DNA from: a bacterium
Lineage (GTDB): Bacteria > Bdellovibrionota_C > UBA2361 > RFPC01
Reading direction: 5' to 3'
Length of the DNA: 64,000 nucleotides
NCBI GenBank assembly: GCA_030428205.1
Contig: JAUIBK010000011.1
Location: forward strand, 1-64,000
Shown: positions 7,047-15,183 of the stretch, piece after piece
How the letters are laid out: each line of letters starts with the position of its first letter
How positions within the stretch are numbered: position 1 is the stretch's first letter
The notes under the pieces: model-generated
What the model was told of the DNA's origin: nothing
Databases searched by the model: none
The model's input: the letters and a program-made list of their open reading frames with translations, nothing else
Program-made: the position numbers and the translations under genes

Positions 7047-7327
7047 GGTGATTGGAGTGCAGATCGAGCAAAAGCTGAACGCTCCCTCTACAGTGTTGTA
7101 GCTGAGGCTCTATTGCGCCACTGTAAGCGTTCAGATTTTGTTGGAGGTCGAGGAAGGAGGAGTTTTTTGCGCGGAGGTGACCCGTGTGGTCAGCGAGCAC
7201 AAAAAACTCCTCCTGACGAAGCCCTTAGCGTAGCATTTCTAAAAAGAAATGCGGCAAGCTAAGGGGCACAGAAAGCGCCGAACGAAGTTCGGTGATTGGA
7301 GTGCAGATCGAGCAAAAGCTGAACGCT
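7047..7327. other. Hairpin-dense element bounded by a 37 bp exact direct repeat
   Basis: The 37-base sequence starting GGTGATTGGAGTGCAG occurs at 7047-7083 and identically at 7291-7327. Between the copies lie several hairpins: CTGAACGCT (7075-7083) with AGCGTTCAG (7126-7134), enclosing ACAGTG/CACTGT; a perfect 15 bp pair at 7155-7169 and 7200-7214; GCATTTCT/AGAAATGC at 7233-7252, nested in GCCCTTAGC (7221) with GCTAAGGGGC (7258); and CCGAAC/GTTCGG at 7278-7292. An 89-codon frame at 6993-7262 crosses these stems and I do not regard it as a gene. The right copy abuts the stop codon of the gene at 7327. A structured RNA or a small mobile element is possible. Confidence 0.75.
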
Positions 7328-8004
7328 TACCCTTTTACGCCGGTTTTGTAGAATACATTCGGTACTTTTTTCTTTATTACTTGTAACAGTGCGAGCGTCT
7401 TTTGTACTGCACGAATTTGCGAGGACCCCTCTTCGTATCGTTTTGTAAATGGTGGTGTTCCTTCAGGGTATTTTTTTCGAACGAGGTCGATCGTGTTTCG
7501 ACACTTGATAAACTTTGGTCGTGCTTTTTTATTAAATGCTTGTCGCTTTGCAAATTGACCGACTTGAAGTTTGTACTCAAGCCGTCTCTCCATATCTCCT
7601 TCAATCCACTTTTTCCAAAAACGAGTGAGGTTTGGGCAGCTACTCTTTTGGTTGAGGCTTGAATTGATAAAATCAACTTCAAAAAGTGTTTGGAGCACCC
7701 GTGGACAAACTCCAGTTTGCATTGAGCAGTAGAGATAGACAGTCGCTAGGAAGTTGAGCTCATAGTCGTCAAAGGCTTTGATCGTTGACTTGGAGCCGGC
7801 AGCGAGGTTGAGCATCTGTTTTTCAAGATCTGCGATCTTGGCAATCGTACGATCTTGTACGACACGGTACGTATTAATATTTTTTCGCTCACCAAGTTCG
7901 AGTTGAATTTCACCAGATTGTACACCTGATGGTGGTTGTGCCCAGGAGGAAATTGGAAGGATGAGAAGAAGAACAGCAAAGAAAAGTGACTTAACGGCGT
8001 ACAT
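7327..8004 (-). CDS. Secreted helical protein, unknown function
   Basis: I choose ATG 8004 because GGGA lies seven bases upstream and the product starts with a clean signal peptide (YAVKSLFFAVLLLILP, cleavage after SSWAQ); ATG 8016 is possible. The mature ~200 residues are mostly helical and basic, with five cysteines grouped as YCSMQTGVCP, SSCPN and KCRN, suggesting disulfides in the periplasm or outside the cell. No family recognised. Its stop codon overlaps the end of the direct repeat at 7291-7327, so the last codons may have been altered by the repeat. Confidence 0.6.
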   Translation of the reverse strand: MYAVKSLFFAVLLLILPISSWAQPPSGVQSGEIQLELGERKNINTYRVVQDRTIAKIADLEKQMLNLAAGSKSTIKAFDDYELNFLATVYLYCSMQTGVCPRVLQTLFEVDFINSSLNQKSSCPNLTRFWKKWIEGDMERRLEYKLQVGQFAKRQAFNKKARPKFIKCRNTIDLVRKKYPEGTPPFTKRYEEGSSQIRAVQKTLALLQVIKKKVPNVFYKTGVKG

Positions 8005-8136
8005 AAAATATCCCATGAGAGAAGGAGGTAAGCTCTTCGTATGCTAACAGAGAAAGGGTGAGAGCAACAGACTACTCCCTGATCACAAAGTGACGAGACC
8101 TTCGTTGCGTTCTATCGTCAGGTTCGAGAAGGCTCT

Positions 8137-8658
8137 TTAGTGGTGTACGGGGTGATTTCCATTTAACGAAGGGTCTTTAACAGATGACTGGTGATTGTCA
8201 CTCTCTTTGCCTGTTTGCTCTTCGGTGTAAGCAGTATCCTCTGTAGAAGGATGAGGGAGTAGCTCTTGGCTTGTTTCCTCGGTTCCTTCGAAGCTACTCT
8301 CGTCTTCAGAGAGGCCATGAGATGGCTGAAAATCGATCTGCTTTGGCTCGCCACTTTTCTCGAAAGTGAGGCTGAGCTGCTCGAGCGTTCCGGGACGAAG
8401 CTTGTCATCTACCACTTGAAGGGCTCCTTGGTAAGCTTCAAAGGTATGTAGGAGATTGTCTCGCATGACAGAGAGTTGAACTCCAAGCTCTTCAGTAGCA
8501 GCTGCCGTTTGTTCTTCTGCTTCGCGCTTTCCTTCAGCAGTGCCATCTTCGAACGATTGCTTCAGCTTTGCGCGAAAGGTGGTACGAGTAGCAAAAATTC
8601 CGATAAAAAGGCCGAGCAGGTAGCAGACTATTCCAGTGATAATGAGGGACGTATTCAT
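8137..8658 (-). CDS. YhcB/ZapG-like (DUF1043-like) membrane-anchored protein
   Basis: This 173-residue protein begins with one N-terminal membrane helix (SLIITGIVCYLLGLFIGIF), followed by a helical coiled region (KREAEEQTAAATEELGVQL, then DNLLHTFEAYQGALQVV) and a disordered acidic tail ending in histidines. This order matches YhcB/ZapG, an inner-membrane protein linked to cell division and envelope synthesis in gammaproteobacteria. AGGA sits six bases before ATG 8658. Sequence identity is too low to be sure, and other single-helix coiled-coil proteins would look similar. Confidence 0.45.
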   Translation of the reverse strand: MNTSLIITGIVCYLLGLFIGIFATRTTFRAKLKQSFEDGTAEGKREAEEQTAAATEELGVQLSVMRDNLLHTFEAYQGALQVVDDKLRPGTLEQLSLTFEKSGEPKQIDFQPSHGLSEDESSFEGTEETSQELLPHPSTEDTAYTEEQTGKESDNHQSSVKDPSLNGNHPVHH

Positions 8659-8781
8659 GGTAGATCCTGTCTAATGAAAGAGGCTCATTGATCGTAGAGA
8701 AGTTCGCTCAAGAACTCAAGAAAAGATGATCGTATTTCTGTCATTTGTCCGTTAGAATGTAAGCAACTCAAAGGAGGCCCT

Positions 8782-9630
8782 ATGTACCAAGATAACACCC
8801 TATCCGGAAAACATATTTTAGTGACTGGTGGTGGAAGTGGTATTGGATTTGCCATCACAAAACGCTTTCTTGAACTTGGCGCAACAGTTTCCATCTGTGG
8901 GAGAACGGATAAAAAGCTAGAGAGAGCCAAGGAGTCTCTCGGGGAACTCTCTTCAGGACTTTCTACTTTTCAGTGCGATGTTCGTGAGCATGAAGCGGTC
9001 GGAGAGATGATAGAGAAGATCTCAAAAGATCACTCAGGGTTTTGCGGCTTAGTGAATAATGCTGCCGGGAATTTCTACTGTGCCTCAGAAGACCTTTCTC
9101 CGAACGGCTTTCGCACGGTTGTTGATATCGTCCTTCACGGTACTTTTAACTGTACGCAGCATTTTGGAAAGAGGCTGATAGATGAGAAGAAGCCAGGCAA
9201 TATCCTCAATATTGTCACCACCTATACTGAGACGGGTTCTGCTTTTGTCCTTCCTTCGGCGTGTTCAAAAGCTGGGGTGTATGCCTTAACGACTTCCCTC
9301 GCGCTGGAGTGGGCAACGTATGGAATCCGGGTGAACTGTGTCGCGCCAGGGCCATTTCCGACCGAGGGTGCTTGGGGCAGGCTTATCCCCGATGAGAATG
9401 TCGAAGAGATGTATAAAAGTATCCTCCCTACAAAACGATTTGGGGATAAAGAGGAACTTGCAAACTTGGCGGTGTTTCTTATGTCAGATCTCGCGCCGTA
9501 TATTACAGGGGAGTGTGTCGCTATTGATGGGGCAGAGCGCTTGCGTGGGAGTGGCTTTAACTTTTTAAATGATCTTATGCCGCGTGAGCAGCTCAAGGGT
9601 ATCTTTCAGGCTATGAGGCCGGCGAAGTAA
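8782..9630 (+). CDS. SDR oxidoreductase, 2,4-dienoyl-CoA reductase-like
   Basis: A 282-residue Rossmann enzyme with the glycine motif TGGGSGIG at residues 15-22, NNAAG near 93 and a late PGPFPTEGAWGRL loop. The usual SDR YxxxK is replaced by SACSK, that is Ser in place of Tyr with the Lys kept. This is the pattern of the mitochondrial/peroxisomal 2,4-dienoyl-CoA reductase branch, where Ser and Lys sit at these places and Tyr is supplied elsewhere. NADPH-dependent reduction of unsaturated fatty acyl-CoA is therefore the likely reaction. A strong AAAGGAGG precedes ATG 8782. The stop codon is directly followed by the 39 bp inverted repeat. No beta-oxidation genes are adjacent. Confidence 0.8.
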   Translation: MYQDNTLSGKHILVTGGGSGIGFAITKRFLELGATVSICGRTDKKLERAKESLGELSSGLSTFQCDVREHEAVGEMIEKISKDHSGFCGLVNNAAGNFYCASEDLSPNGFRTVVDIVLHGTFNCTQHFGKRLIDEKKPGNILNIVTTYTETGSAFVLPSACSKAGVYALTTSLALEWATYGIRVNCVAPGPFPTEGAWGRLIPDENVEEMYKSILPTKRFGDKEELANLAVFLMSDLAPYITGECVAIDGAERLRGSGFNFLNDLMPREQLKGIFQAMRPAK

Positions 9631-9787
9631 GGCGGGGGCTGATGCCAAGAATAAGGCCAAAGCCAAGATATAGACTAAGACTGAGATTAAGGCTAAGGCG
9701 GAGGAATAGATCCCGTGGCTCCCTATCTCAGCGTCTGCCTTTGCCTAAATCTTGGCTTTGGCCTTATTCTTGGCATCAGCCCCCGCC
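9631..9787. repeat. Perfect 39 bp inverted repeat between convergent genes
   Basis: Bases 9631-9669 (starting GGCGGGGGCTGATGCC) are the exact inverse complement of 9749-9787. The 79-base spacer is built from AAGGC/AAGAC-like words and pairs partly with itself. The left arm begins at the base after the SDR stop codon. The right arm ends 45 bases before the GH3 gene's stop, so the structure can fold in transcripts from either side. A degenerate relative lies at 13770-13827. An Arg-rich frame at 9642-9824 is a by-product of the repeat. Confidence 0.95.
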
Positions 9788-9831
9788 TATGAGCACCAAC
9801 GGCATGGCTAGAGCTAAGAGCTGAGAGGATG

Positions 9832-11358
9832 TTAAACACCAACAAATTCCTTTAAATCATCAAACAACTCGGTCCGAGATATAATCCTCGGCACTTTATT
9901 TTGCCCCCCAAGCTTCCCTCGCTTTTTCATCCAAGCAGCAAATGTGCCTTGAGGGACGCTTATCGCTTGCGGTGCTTTGAGGCCAAAGCCTTCTGCTCGG
10001 TGGGCTTCATAGTCTTCGTTTCTTTTACAGAGATCTTGGTCAATACGGTTGAGAAATGTTTGCATCTTTTCTCTGCTGATCTCACCGTCTGTGAACTCAA
10101 CCACATACAGGTGTCCGCCAAGATCTCCTGGATTTTGTGGGAAGAGTGCTCCAACAGAGTAATCGCTTACTGTTTCACCTATTTCATGGGCTGCGTTACT
10201 TACCGCATATTCAACTTCTTCTGCTATAACATGCTCACCAAAAGCAGAGAGCATGTACGATGTTCTTCCTGTGATGAGCAGCCGTGGTGTCTCGGTGTCA
10301 ATAAAGCGAACGGTATCGCCAAGGATATACGACCAGATGCCGGCGCAGGTGGTAAGCACAATGGCGTAGTTAACATCTTTTTCCACGGTCTTGATCCAGT
10401 GGCGTGTCGGGTTTGGGGAAGAAAGCTCGTCTACGGGAACAAATTCATAAAAAATGCCGTGGTCGAGTACCATGCGTAACCCTTCACCTGAGCCTCTATC
10501 CGCTGAGGCAATAAAGCCCTCACTTGCAGGGTAGACCTCTCGAAGCTCGGCGTGGCTTCCCTCGAGGAGCTCTTGAAACTGTTCGAAATATGGAGCGAAG
10601 TTCACCCCACCGTGCACAAGAAGTTCAAGGTTTGGAAAGAGCTCGCAAGCACGAGGTGTGTCGTGCCCAAGGGCGTCGGCCAGTTTGTCGAAAAAAATGA
10701 GGAGCCAGGAAGGAACCCCGCTAATCATCCTGATGTCAGCTTTGAGAGCTTCAGTGCCGAGCACATCAATTTTCTCTTCCCAATCGCTGATGAGTGCTAG
10801 GTCTTGAGGAGGAAAGTAGCGAGGGCGTATCCACCAAGGGAGCTCTTTGACAGAGATGCCGCTCAGGTCACCACTCCAGACCCCAGGGGCTTCCTTAACG
10901 AAGTCAGTACTGCCTCCGAGCATAAAGTTTTTCCCGCCCATAATACGGCTCTGTGGTTTATTGCTGACATGGTGCACGAGGAGATCCATTCCAGCTTTCG
11001 TATTGGAGTTTTTCATCTCGTTTGTATAGGGGATGTACTTTGTTGTGCCTGAGCTTGTGCCTGAGCTGACTGGAAAATAGGGGATTAGTCCAGGCCAAGT
11101 GACGTCTCGAAGGTTTGGAAAAGGTCCCTTCCAGTACTGCTCCCAAAAGTCTTCATACGTTCGTAAGGGGACTCTTGATTGGTATTCATCGACGGTACTG
11201 ATGTTGTGAAACGAATAATCTTTTCCAAACTGGGTGAGCCTTGCCTTGTGCAGCAAGCTACGTAACGTTTGCGCCTGCACGTTGGTAGGATCTTGAGCCA
11301 GGAGCTGAGAGTTTCGAAATGTAGCGTAAAGACGAAGGAGGGGGGTAAGGTTCAGCAT
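9832..11358 (-). CDS. GH3 family acyl-adenylate-forming ligase
   Basis: The 508-residue protein matches the GH3 family over its whole length. It has the Ser/Thr-rich adenylation loop SSGTSSGTTKYIPYT near residue 100, a PASEGF motif near residue 280, YAIVLTTCAGIWSYILGDTVRF and a C-terminal lid domain. Plant GH3 enzymes join amino acids to hormones such as auxin through an acyl-adenylate. Bacterial members are widespread but mostly uncharacterised, so the acid and acceptor are unknown. It lies six bases after the histidine phosphatase gene, and the pair is surely co-transcribed. The family call is firm. Confidence 0.85.
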   Translation of the reverse strand: MLNLTPLLRLYATFRNSQLLAQDPTNVQAQTLRSLLHKARLTQFGKDYSFHNISTVDEYQSRVPLRTYEDFWEQYWKGPFPNLRDVTWPGLIPYFPVSSGTSSGTTKYIPYTNEMKNSNTKAGMDLLVHHVSNKPQSRIMGGKNFMLGGSTDFVKEAPGVWSGDLSGISVKELPWWIRPRYFPPQDLALISDWEEKIDVLGTEALKADIRMISGVPSWLLIFFDKLADALGHDTPRACELFPNLELLVHGGVNFAPYFEQFQELLEGSHAELREVYPASEGFIASADRGSGEGLRMVLDHGIFYEFVPVDELSSPNPTRHWIKTVEKDVNYAIVLTTCAGIWSYILGDTVRFIDTETPRLLITGRTSYMLSAFGEHVIAEEVEYAVSNAAHEIGETVSDYSVGALFPQNPGDLGGHLYVVEFTDGEISREKMQTFLNRIDQDLCKRNEDYEAHRAEGFGLKAPQAISVPQGTFAAWMKKRGKLGGQNKVPRIISRTELFDDLKEFVGV

Positions 11359-11364
11359 GGTGCT

Positions 11365-12006
11365 CTATTGCCTAGTGTCAAGAGCTGCATCACGCGCTAG
11401 CTCATCACTGCTTGAGAGGTGGGGAGTTTCATTAATAGAAAAAGCGAGTCGTGTTCTTGATTCAGGGCAGTATTCAACTATTGAGAGAGAGGTGTTGTCG
11501 ATGCGGTTTTGAAGCATCTCTTCAAGGGGGCGTTCGAGAAGCAGCGAAAGTGCTGCACGGATAGTTCCACCATGTGTACAGAGGAGCACATTTTCTCCAA
11601 GATGCGAGTCGGAGAGTTCTTGCAAGAAAGGGCGAAGCCTCTCTTGCATATCAACATAGCTTTCCCCTTCTTCGGGGCGGTGAGAGAGCCGACAGAGCCC
11701 ATGTGTTGCAACATAGGAAAGGTAGTCTTTTGCGACAGAGCCTTCAAAGGTGCCAAACGAACGCTCACGAATAGTTGGAGTATACGAGACTTCTGCTGTG
11801 TGGTGAGTCAGTATTGGAGCGAGAGTGTCTCGAGTGCGTTGAAGATCGCTGCAATAGATTTTGTGAAAAGAGAATGACTTGAGGTAATCGGCAACTCGCT
11901 TTGCCTGCTCGATACCTCGCGAGCTTAAGTTCCCAGGTTGCTGCCCCTGTAAAATTCCATCTCGATTTTGGATGGTTTCGCCGTGTCGAAGAAGGTAGAG
12001 TTTCAT
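11365..12006 (-). CDS. Histidine phosphatase family protein (phosphoglycerate mutase-like)
   Basis: Start ATG 12006 gives a 213-residue protein that opens directly with the family motif LYLLRHGET, whose His takes the phosphate. Further markers are SRGIEQAKRVADYL, the YCSDLQRTRDT loop, RSFGTFEG and LLCTHGGTIRAALS, which holds the second catalytic His. The open frame reaches 12153, but the extra 49 residues are not family-like. Members include cofactor-dependent mutases, CobC-type alpha-ribazole phosphatases and general phosphatases; this one is closer to the phosphatase group. It is transcribed with the GH3 ligase and divergently from the gene at 12049. Confidence 0.8.
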   Translation of the reverse strand: MKLYLLRHGETIQNRDGILQGQQPGNLSSRGIEQAKRVADYLKSFSFHKIYCSDLQRTRDTLAPILTHHTAEVSYTPTIRERSFGTFEGSVAKDYLSYVATHGLCRLSHRPEEGESYVDMQERLRPFLQELSDSHLGENVLLCTHGGTIRAALSLLLERPLEEMLQNRIDNTSLSIVEYCPESRTRLAFSINETPHLSSSDELARDAALDTRQ

Positions 12007-12048
12007 AGAGGAAAAAAGTAGCCTAACACCCTCAGAAGAGCAAATTTT

Positions 12049-13794
12049 ATGGAGCCCCTCTCTCACATAGTCCTTATTCTCTGGATGTTTCTCAGTGTTC
12101 CTCTTCATATAAGTCTGGGAAGGGTTGTGTTTTGGAGGATTGAGAGGGAGCAAGACGAGACGCCTCTAGCACTCTTTTATGTGACAGGGCTCCTGACATA
12201 CCTTGTTGCCGTCTTGGTCCTACTTCTTTTACAAGCTCCTTGGTTTGCTGTGACATTTGCCCCTTTTCTCTTTCTGCTCTTTGAGAGCAAGAGGTTCCAC
12301 CAGCTCTTTTCTTATCCTCTTCCTCACATTGCGCCACATACTGCTCTTTGGTTCGTTGTTATCCTTTGTTTGAGTCTTACTCTCTTTGAGGTGCATACTT
12401 CATTAATAACCCCTTGGAAGAATAATTACGGGGATCTGGCTTTTCATCTAGGAATGATCTCTTCGTTTCTCTGGGGAGGAGGTTTTCCTGCGGAATATCA
12501 CCTTTTTCCTGGAGAGACTCTCAGCTACCCTTTCTTCATAAACCTGTGGTCTGTGACGTATTGGTGGTTAGCACCGACCTGGGAGAATCTCTCTACCATC
12601 TTTGCGTTTCAGTGGTGTGTGCTCTGGACTCTTCTCTATTTTTCACTCTCTGGAGTGCGATACCCTCTTCTCCCTTATGCGCTTCTGCTCGGAGGCGGCA
12701 GTTATGCTGTCCTCGGGAGTAACTCTGGTCAGATGATAGCTGAAGGCTATGGGTGGACTTCTTTTCTTTCTACGATTTGGGTTACTCAACGCAGTGCATT
12801 GCTTGGTGCTGCTGTTTCTGCGGTGATTGTTCAGCGTTTTTTTCTCTGGAGAGAAAACGAACTCTGCTCACGTGAACTTCTGCTTATCGGTCTTCTTCTT
12901 GGTGCTATGCCGCTTGTGCATACCCATATTGGTCTTGTGACGGGCCTATCTCTTTTGATGTTTGTTTGTTTCGATGCATTAACAGAAAAGAAGATCGAAC
13001 AGGTCTGGATGTACTTACTGGGGGCGAGTCTATCATTTTTGTTTTTACCCCTTTTGTTAGGCAAGGCTGGAACTGTGTCGCTCATGAGCGGTTGGACAAC
13101 AATTGCATCAAAAGGTTGGCTAGAGAATTGTTGGCATGTTTTCTTAAGCTTTGCACTCCTCTGGGCCGTTCTTCGTGCCAAGTCGCACATTATCTTCCTG
13201 TCTCTTGGAGCAATCTTTCTCTTAGGAAATTTTGTTCAATTGTCTGTCTGGGACTGGGATCAGATAAAGATTTTTCTTGCGCTCTATCTTCTCGTACTTG
13301 TGTATTGGGGGACTCGTACGAAACAGTCGTGTTGGAACCTACACTGGCTTCTTCCGCTTATTTTCTTTCCTGGATTGTATGAGGGATATATTCTTTTTCG
13401 TGACGCAAAGCAGTTCACTGTCTACGACGCCAAAGCCCTTGAAGCAGCGCAGCTCTTACGTGAGAACACGAACGCCGATGATGTGATTGCAGCTCCGTCG
13501 GATCACAACTCTCCTGTTACACTAACTGGCCGGCCACTTTTTTTCGGATATGAGGGAACACTGCGATCGCATGGCATTGACTATCTGAGCCGAAGAAAAC
13601 TGCAGAAAAATTTGAGTCGTCTTGCGAAGTGCCAAGAATCTAAGACCGATATTTGTCCTGATTACATCTACTACCCACCTCATCAAAAACGTAAGGAGTG
13701 GCGCAAGAAGGATGTTGAAGCGAATTTTACGCCGACACGGGTGTCTGGCTTGTGGATGCGGGGAGGACAAGCGGAGGCTGATACCAATGAATAA
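12049..13794 (+). CDS. Multi-pass GT-C-like membrane protein
   Basis: The 581-residue protein has about eleven or twelve hydrophobic helices over residues 1-450 and a soluble C-terminal part of ~130 residues. An early extracytoplasmic loop holds NNYGDLAFHLGM, with acidic and His residues as in GT-C lipid-linked sugar transferases. The C-terminal part contains APSDHNSPVTLTGRP and GYEGTLRSHGIDY, a signature I associate with uncharacterised GT-C relatives. A polyprenyl-phosphate sugar transferase acting on the periplasmic side is the best guess. The last codons and the stop fall inside a degenerate copy of the 9631 repeat, so the C-terminus may have been extended by it. Confidence 0.55.
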   Translation: MEPLSHIVLILWMFLSVPLHISLGRVVFWRIEREQDETPLALFYVTGLLTYLVAVLVLLLLQAPWFAVTFAPFLFLLFESKRFHQLFSYPLPHIAPHTALWFVVILCLSLTLFEVHTSLITPWKNNYGDLAFHLGMISSFLWGGGFPAEYHLFPGETLSYPFFINLWSVTYWWLAPTWENLSTIFAFQWCVLWTLLYFSLSGVRYPLLPYALLLGGGSYAVLGSNSGQMIAEGYGWTSFLSTIWVTQRSALLGAAVSAVIVQRFFLWRENELCSRELLLIGLLLGAMPLVHTHIGLVTGLSLLMFVCFDALTEKKIEQVWMYLLGASLSFLFLPLLLGKAGTVSLMSGWTTIASKGWLENCWHVFLSFALLWAVLRAKSHIIFLSLGAIFLLGNFVQLSVWDWDQIKIFLALYLLVLVYWGTRTKQSCWNLHWLLPLIFFPGLYEGYILFRDAKQFTVYDAKALEAAQLLRENTNADDVIAAPSDHNSPVTLTGRPLFFGYEGTLRSHGIDYLSRRKLQKNLSRLAKCQESKTDICPDYIYYPPHQKRKEWRKKDVEANFTPTRVSGLWMRGGQAEADTNE

Positions 13795-13855
13795 GGCCAA
13801 AACGAAGATAGAGACCAAGACAGAGGCTGATGCGTAGGCAAGAAGTGCCTCTGTC
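13770..13855. repeat. Degenerate relative of the 9631 repeat, with hairpin
   Basis: From 13775 the sequence GCTGATACCAATGAATAAGG resembles the start of the 9631 inverted repeat arm (GCTGATGCCAAGAATAAGG), and the likeness continues for ~50 bases. The stop codon of the GT-C-like gene is the TAA of this repeat. GACAGAGGC (13819-13827) pairs with GCCTCTGTC (13847-13855). It lies between convergent genes, so termination is a plausible role. Confidence 0.7.
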
Positions 13856-13909
13856 TATCGAAGCTAGGCATTTTCATTTGCGGGGGAGGGGTATAAAACC
13901 ACTTAGTCC

Positions 13910-14842
13910 TCACTTCCGACACAAAACAAACGCCTGTCTCGCCAAAAGATCTTCGTCTGTCAGATAATCAAAATCTTTATCAATCATCTCTCTTGTCACA
14001 GTGGTCGGTTGTTCATCGATACGTTGTCCGAGGATATGAAATCCAGCTTGTGAAAGAGCTTTTTTCTGGTCACTGAGGCTCTTGCGATTGATAGAGTAAG
14101 GACGTTTGCCACGTATAATTTTCCACAGCGGCTTTGAGATTGTCCAGTGTCCGTTCCAGGACTTCGCTGTACCATGAGAACTAAAATCAATACGGTGCAG
14201 GACGTGTCCTCCCGGTGCGAGCCATTTGTATGCACAAGTGTGAAGCGCATCGAGGTCTTCAACGTGCTCAAGCACAGCGTTTGAGAAGATAAAATCTACT
14301 GACTCAGGTTCGATAATATCTTTGCTCATCCACGGGGCGTGGTACCTTACGAGAGAGCCTGTATTATTGAGCGGGTGATCGAGCTGGTAGAGGGCTTCTC
14401 TTATCTCTTGCTTTCTGTTGGGAGAGATCCCCATCCCAAGAACGTCATCAAGTCGCTCAAGAGGAAGTTGTGGGAAATCTGGAAGCGTCTCGAAGTTTGC
14501 TCCGCGCTCAAATGCCTCAACAAGCTTTTCAAAGATTCTCACGTTTTCATCTGCCGTAGAGTAAGGGATGATATCGAGAGCACGAAAAGATTCTGCTCCA
14601 CAAAGCAGCCCACACAGTCCTGTTCCAAGAGTCATTCCTGGGCCGATTTCAGCGATATGTTTTGGAGGTGTTGGGAGACCGAGATCGAATGCCACAAGCG
14701 CATGTGTCAGCCACCCTTCAAGGCAATATTTGGGGTCCTTTGTCCCTCCACCTCCGCCACCTGTTGCGGTATAGAGCCAGGAGTAGGCTTTGGGGATGTA
14801 CGAAACAAGTCCTGTAAGGATAGAGCGAGGGGTGGCTTCCAT
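13910..14842 (-). CDS. SAM-dependent methyltransferase (type 11-like)
   Basis: The 310-residue protein has a class I methyltransferase core: motif I as HIAEIGPGMTLGTG near residue 83, an acidic motif II in RALDIIPYS, and SVDFIFSNAVLEHVEDLDALH near residue 190, the usual strand-4 and helix pattern of type 11 enzymes. A glycine run (GGGGGG) lies near residue 30. The C-terminal ~90 residues are helical. The IGPG and VLEHV motifs are common in enzymes acting on sugars, lipids or small molecules within surface polysaccharide loci, in keeping with the GT-C-like neighbour. Substrate is not readable from sequence. Confidence 0.75.
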   Translation of the reverse strand: MEATPRSILTGLVSYIPKAYSWLYTATGGGGGGTKDPKYCLEGWLTHALVAFDLGLPTPPKHIAEIGPGMTLGTGLCGLLCGAESFRALDIIPYSTADENVRIFEKLVEAFERGANFETLPDFPQLPLERLDDVLGMGISPNRKQEIREALYQLDHPLNNTGSLVRYHAPWMSKDIIEPESVDFIFSNAVLEHVEDLDALHTCAYKWLAPGGHVLHRIDFSSHGTAKSWNGHWTISKPLWKIIRGKRPYSINRKSLSDQKKALSQAGFHILGQRIDEQPTTVTREMIDKDFDYLTDEDLLARQAFVLCRK

Positions 14843-15001
14843 GTGATCTGATTAGCATAGGAGGTGCAGGAGGCCAATGAAAATCCCTACCTTCTTAGAG
14901 ATCTGAATTTTGGAGTCCCTGCCCTCGCCCAGGTTCCCACAGCTCATCGTCTGGTGATCGCTTCCAACTCTCTCCTGATATATTCTTTGTCTTTATTCCT
15001 T

Positions 15002-15105
15002 CTCATCTTCCTCCTTCTCTTGCGCCTGCACCGGCTTTCTCCTCTTCCTCACGATGGATGAGGTAGAGGATCTTGGTGCAGGTGCAAGAGAAGGAGGAAG
15101 ATGAG
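15002..15105. repeat. 31 bp near-perfect inverted repeat upstream of hisS
   Basis: Bases 15002-15032 (pyrimidine-rich, starting CTCATCTTCCTCC) pair with 15075-15105 with a single mismatch and a 42-base loop. Weaker pairing continues outward. The 340-base gap between the methyltransferase start and hisS otherwise holds no gene that I can support; a 65-codon frame at 14864 reads straight into the stem and is discounted. It could end transcripts or attenuate hisS, but no leader peptide rich in His is visible. Confidence 0.85.
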
Positions 15106-15183
15106 GAGAAAGATAAGGAGGTTGATGAGGAGTTGCACTGTCAAGCTTGATGACCATCAAACACCTAGTCTATAGTCTTTCCC

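Noticed and set aside
6993..7262. 89-codon frame
   Set aside because: It crosses four hairpins and a direct repeat, has no ribosome binding site and the protein resembles nothing; treated as a by-product of the structured element.
9642..9824. 60-codon Arg-rich frame
   Set aside because: Composition comes from the purine-rich inverted repeat; no ribosome binding site.
14864..15061. 65-codon frame with Leu-rich end
   Set aside because: Its hydrophobic end is the pyrimidine arm of the 31 bp inverted repeat.
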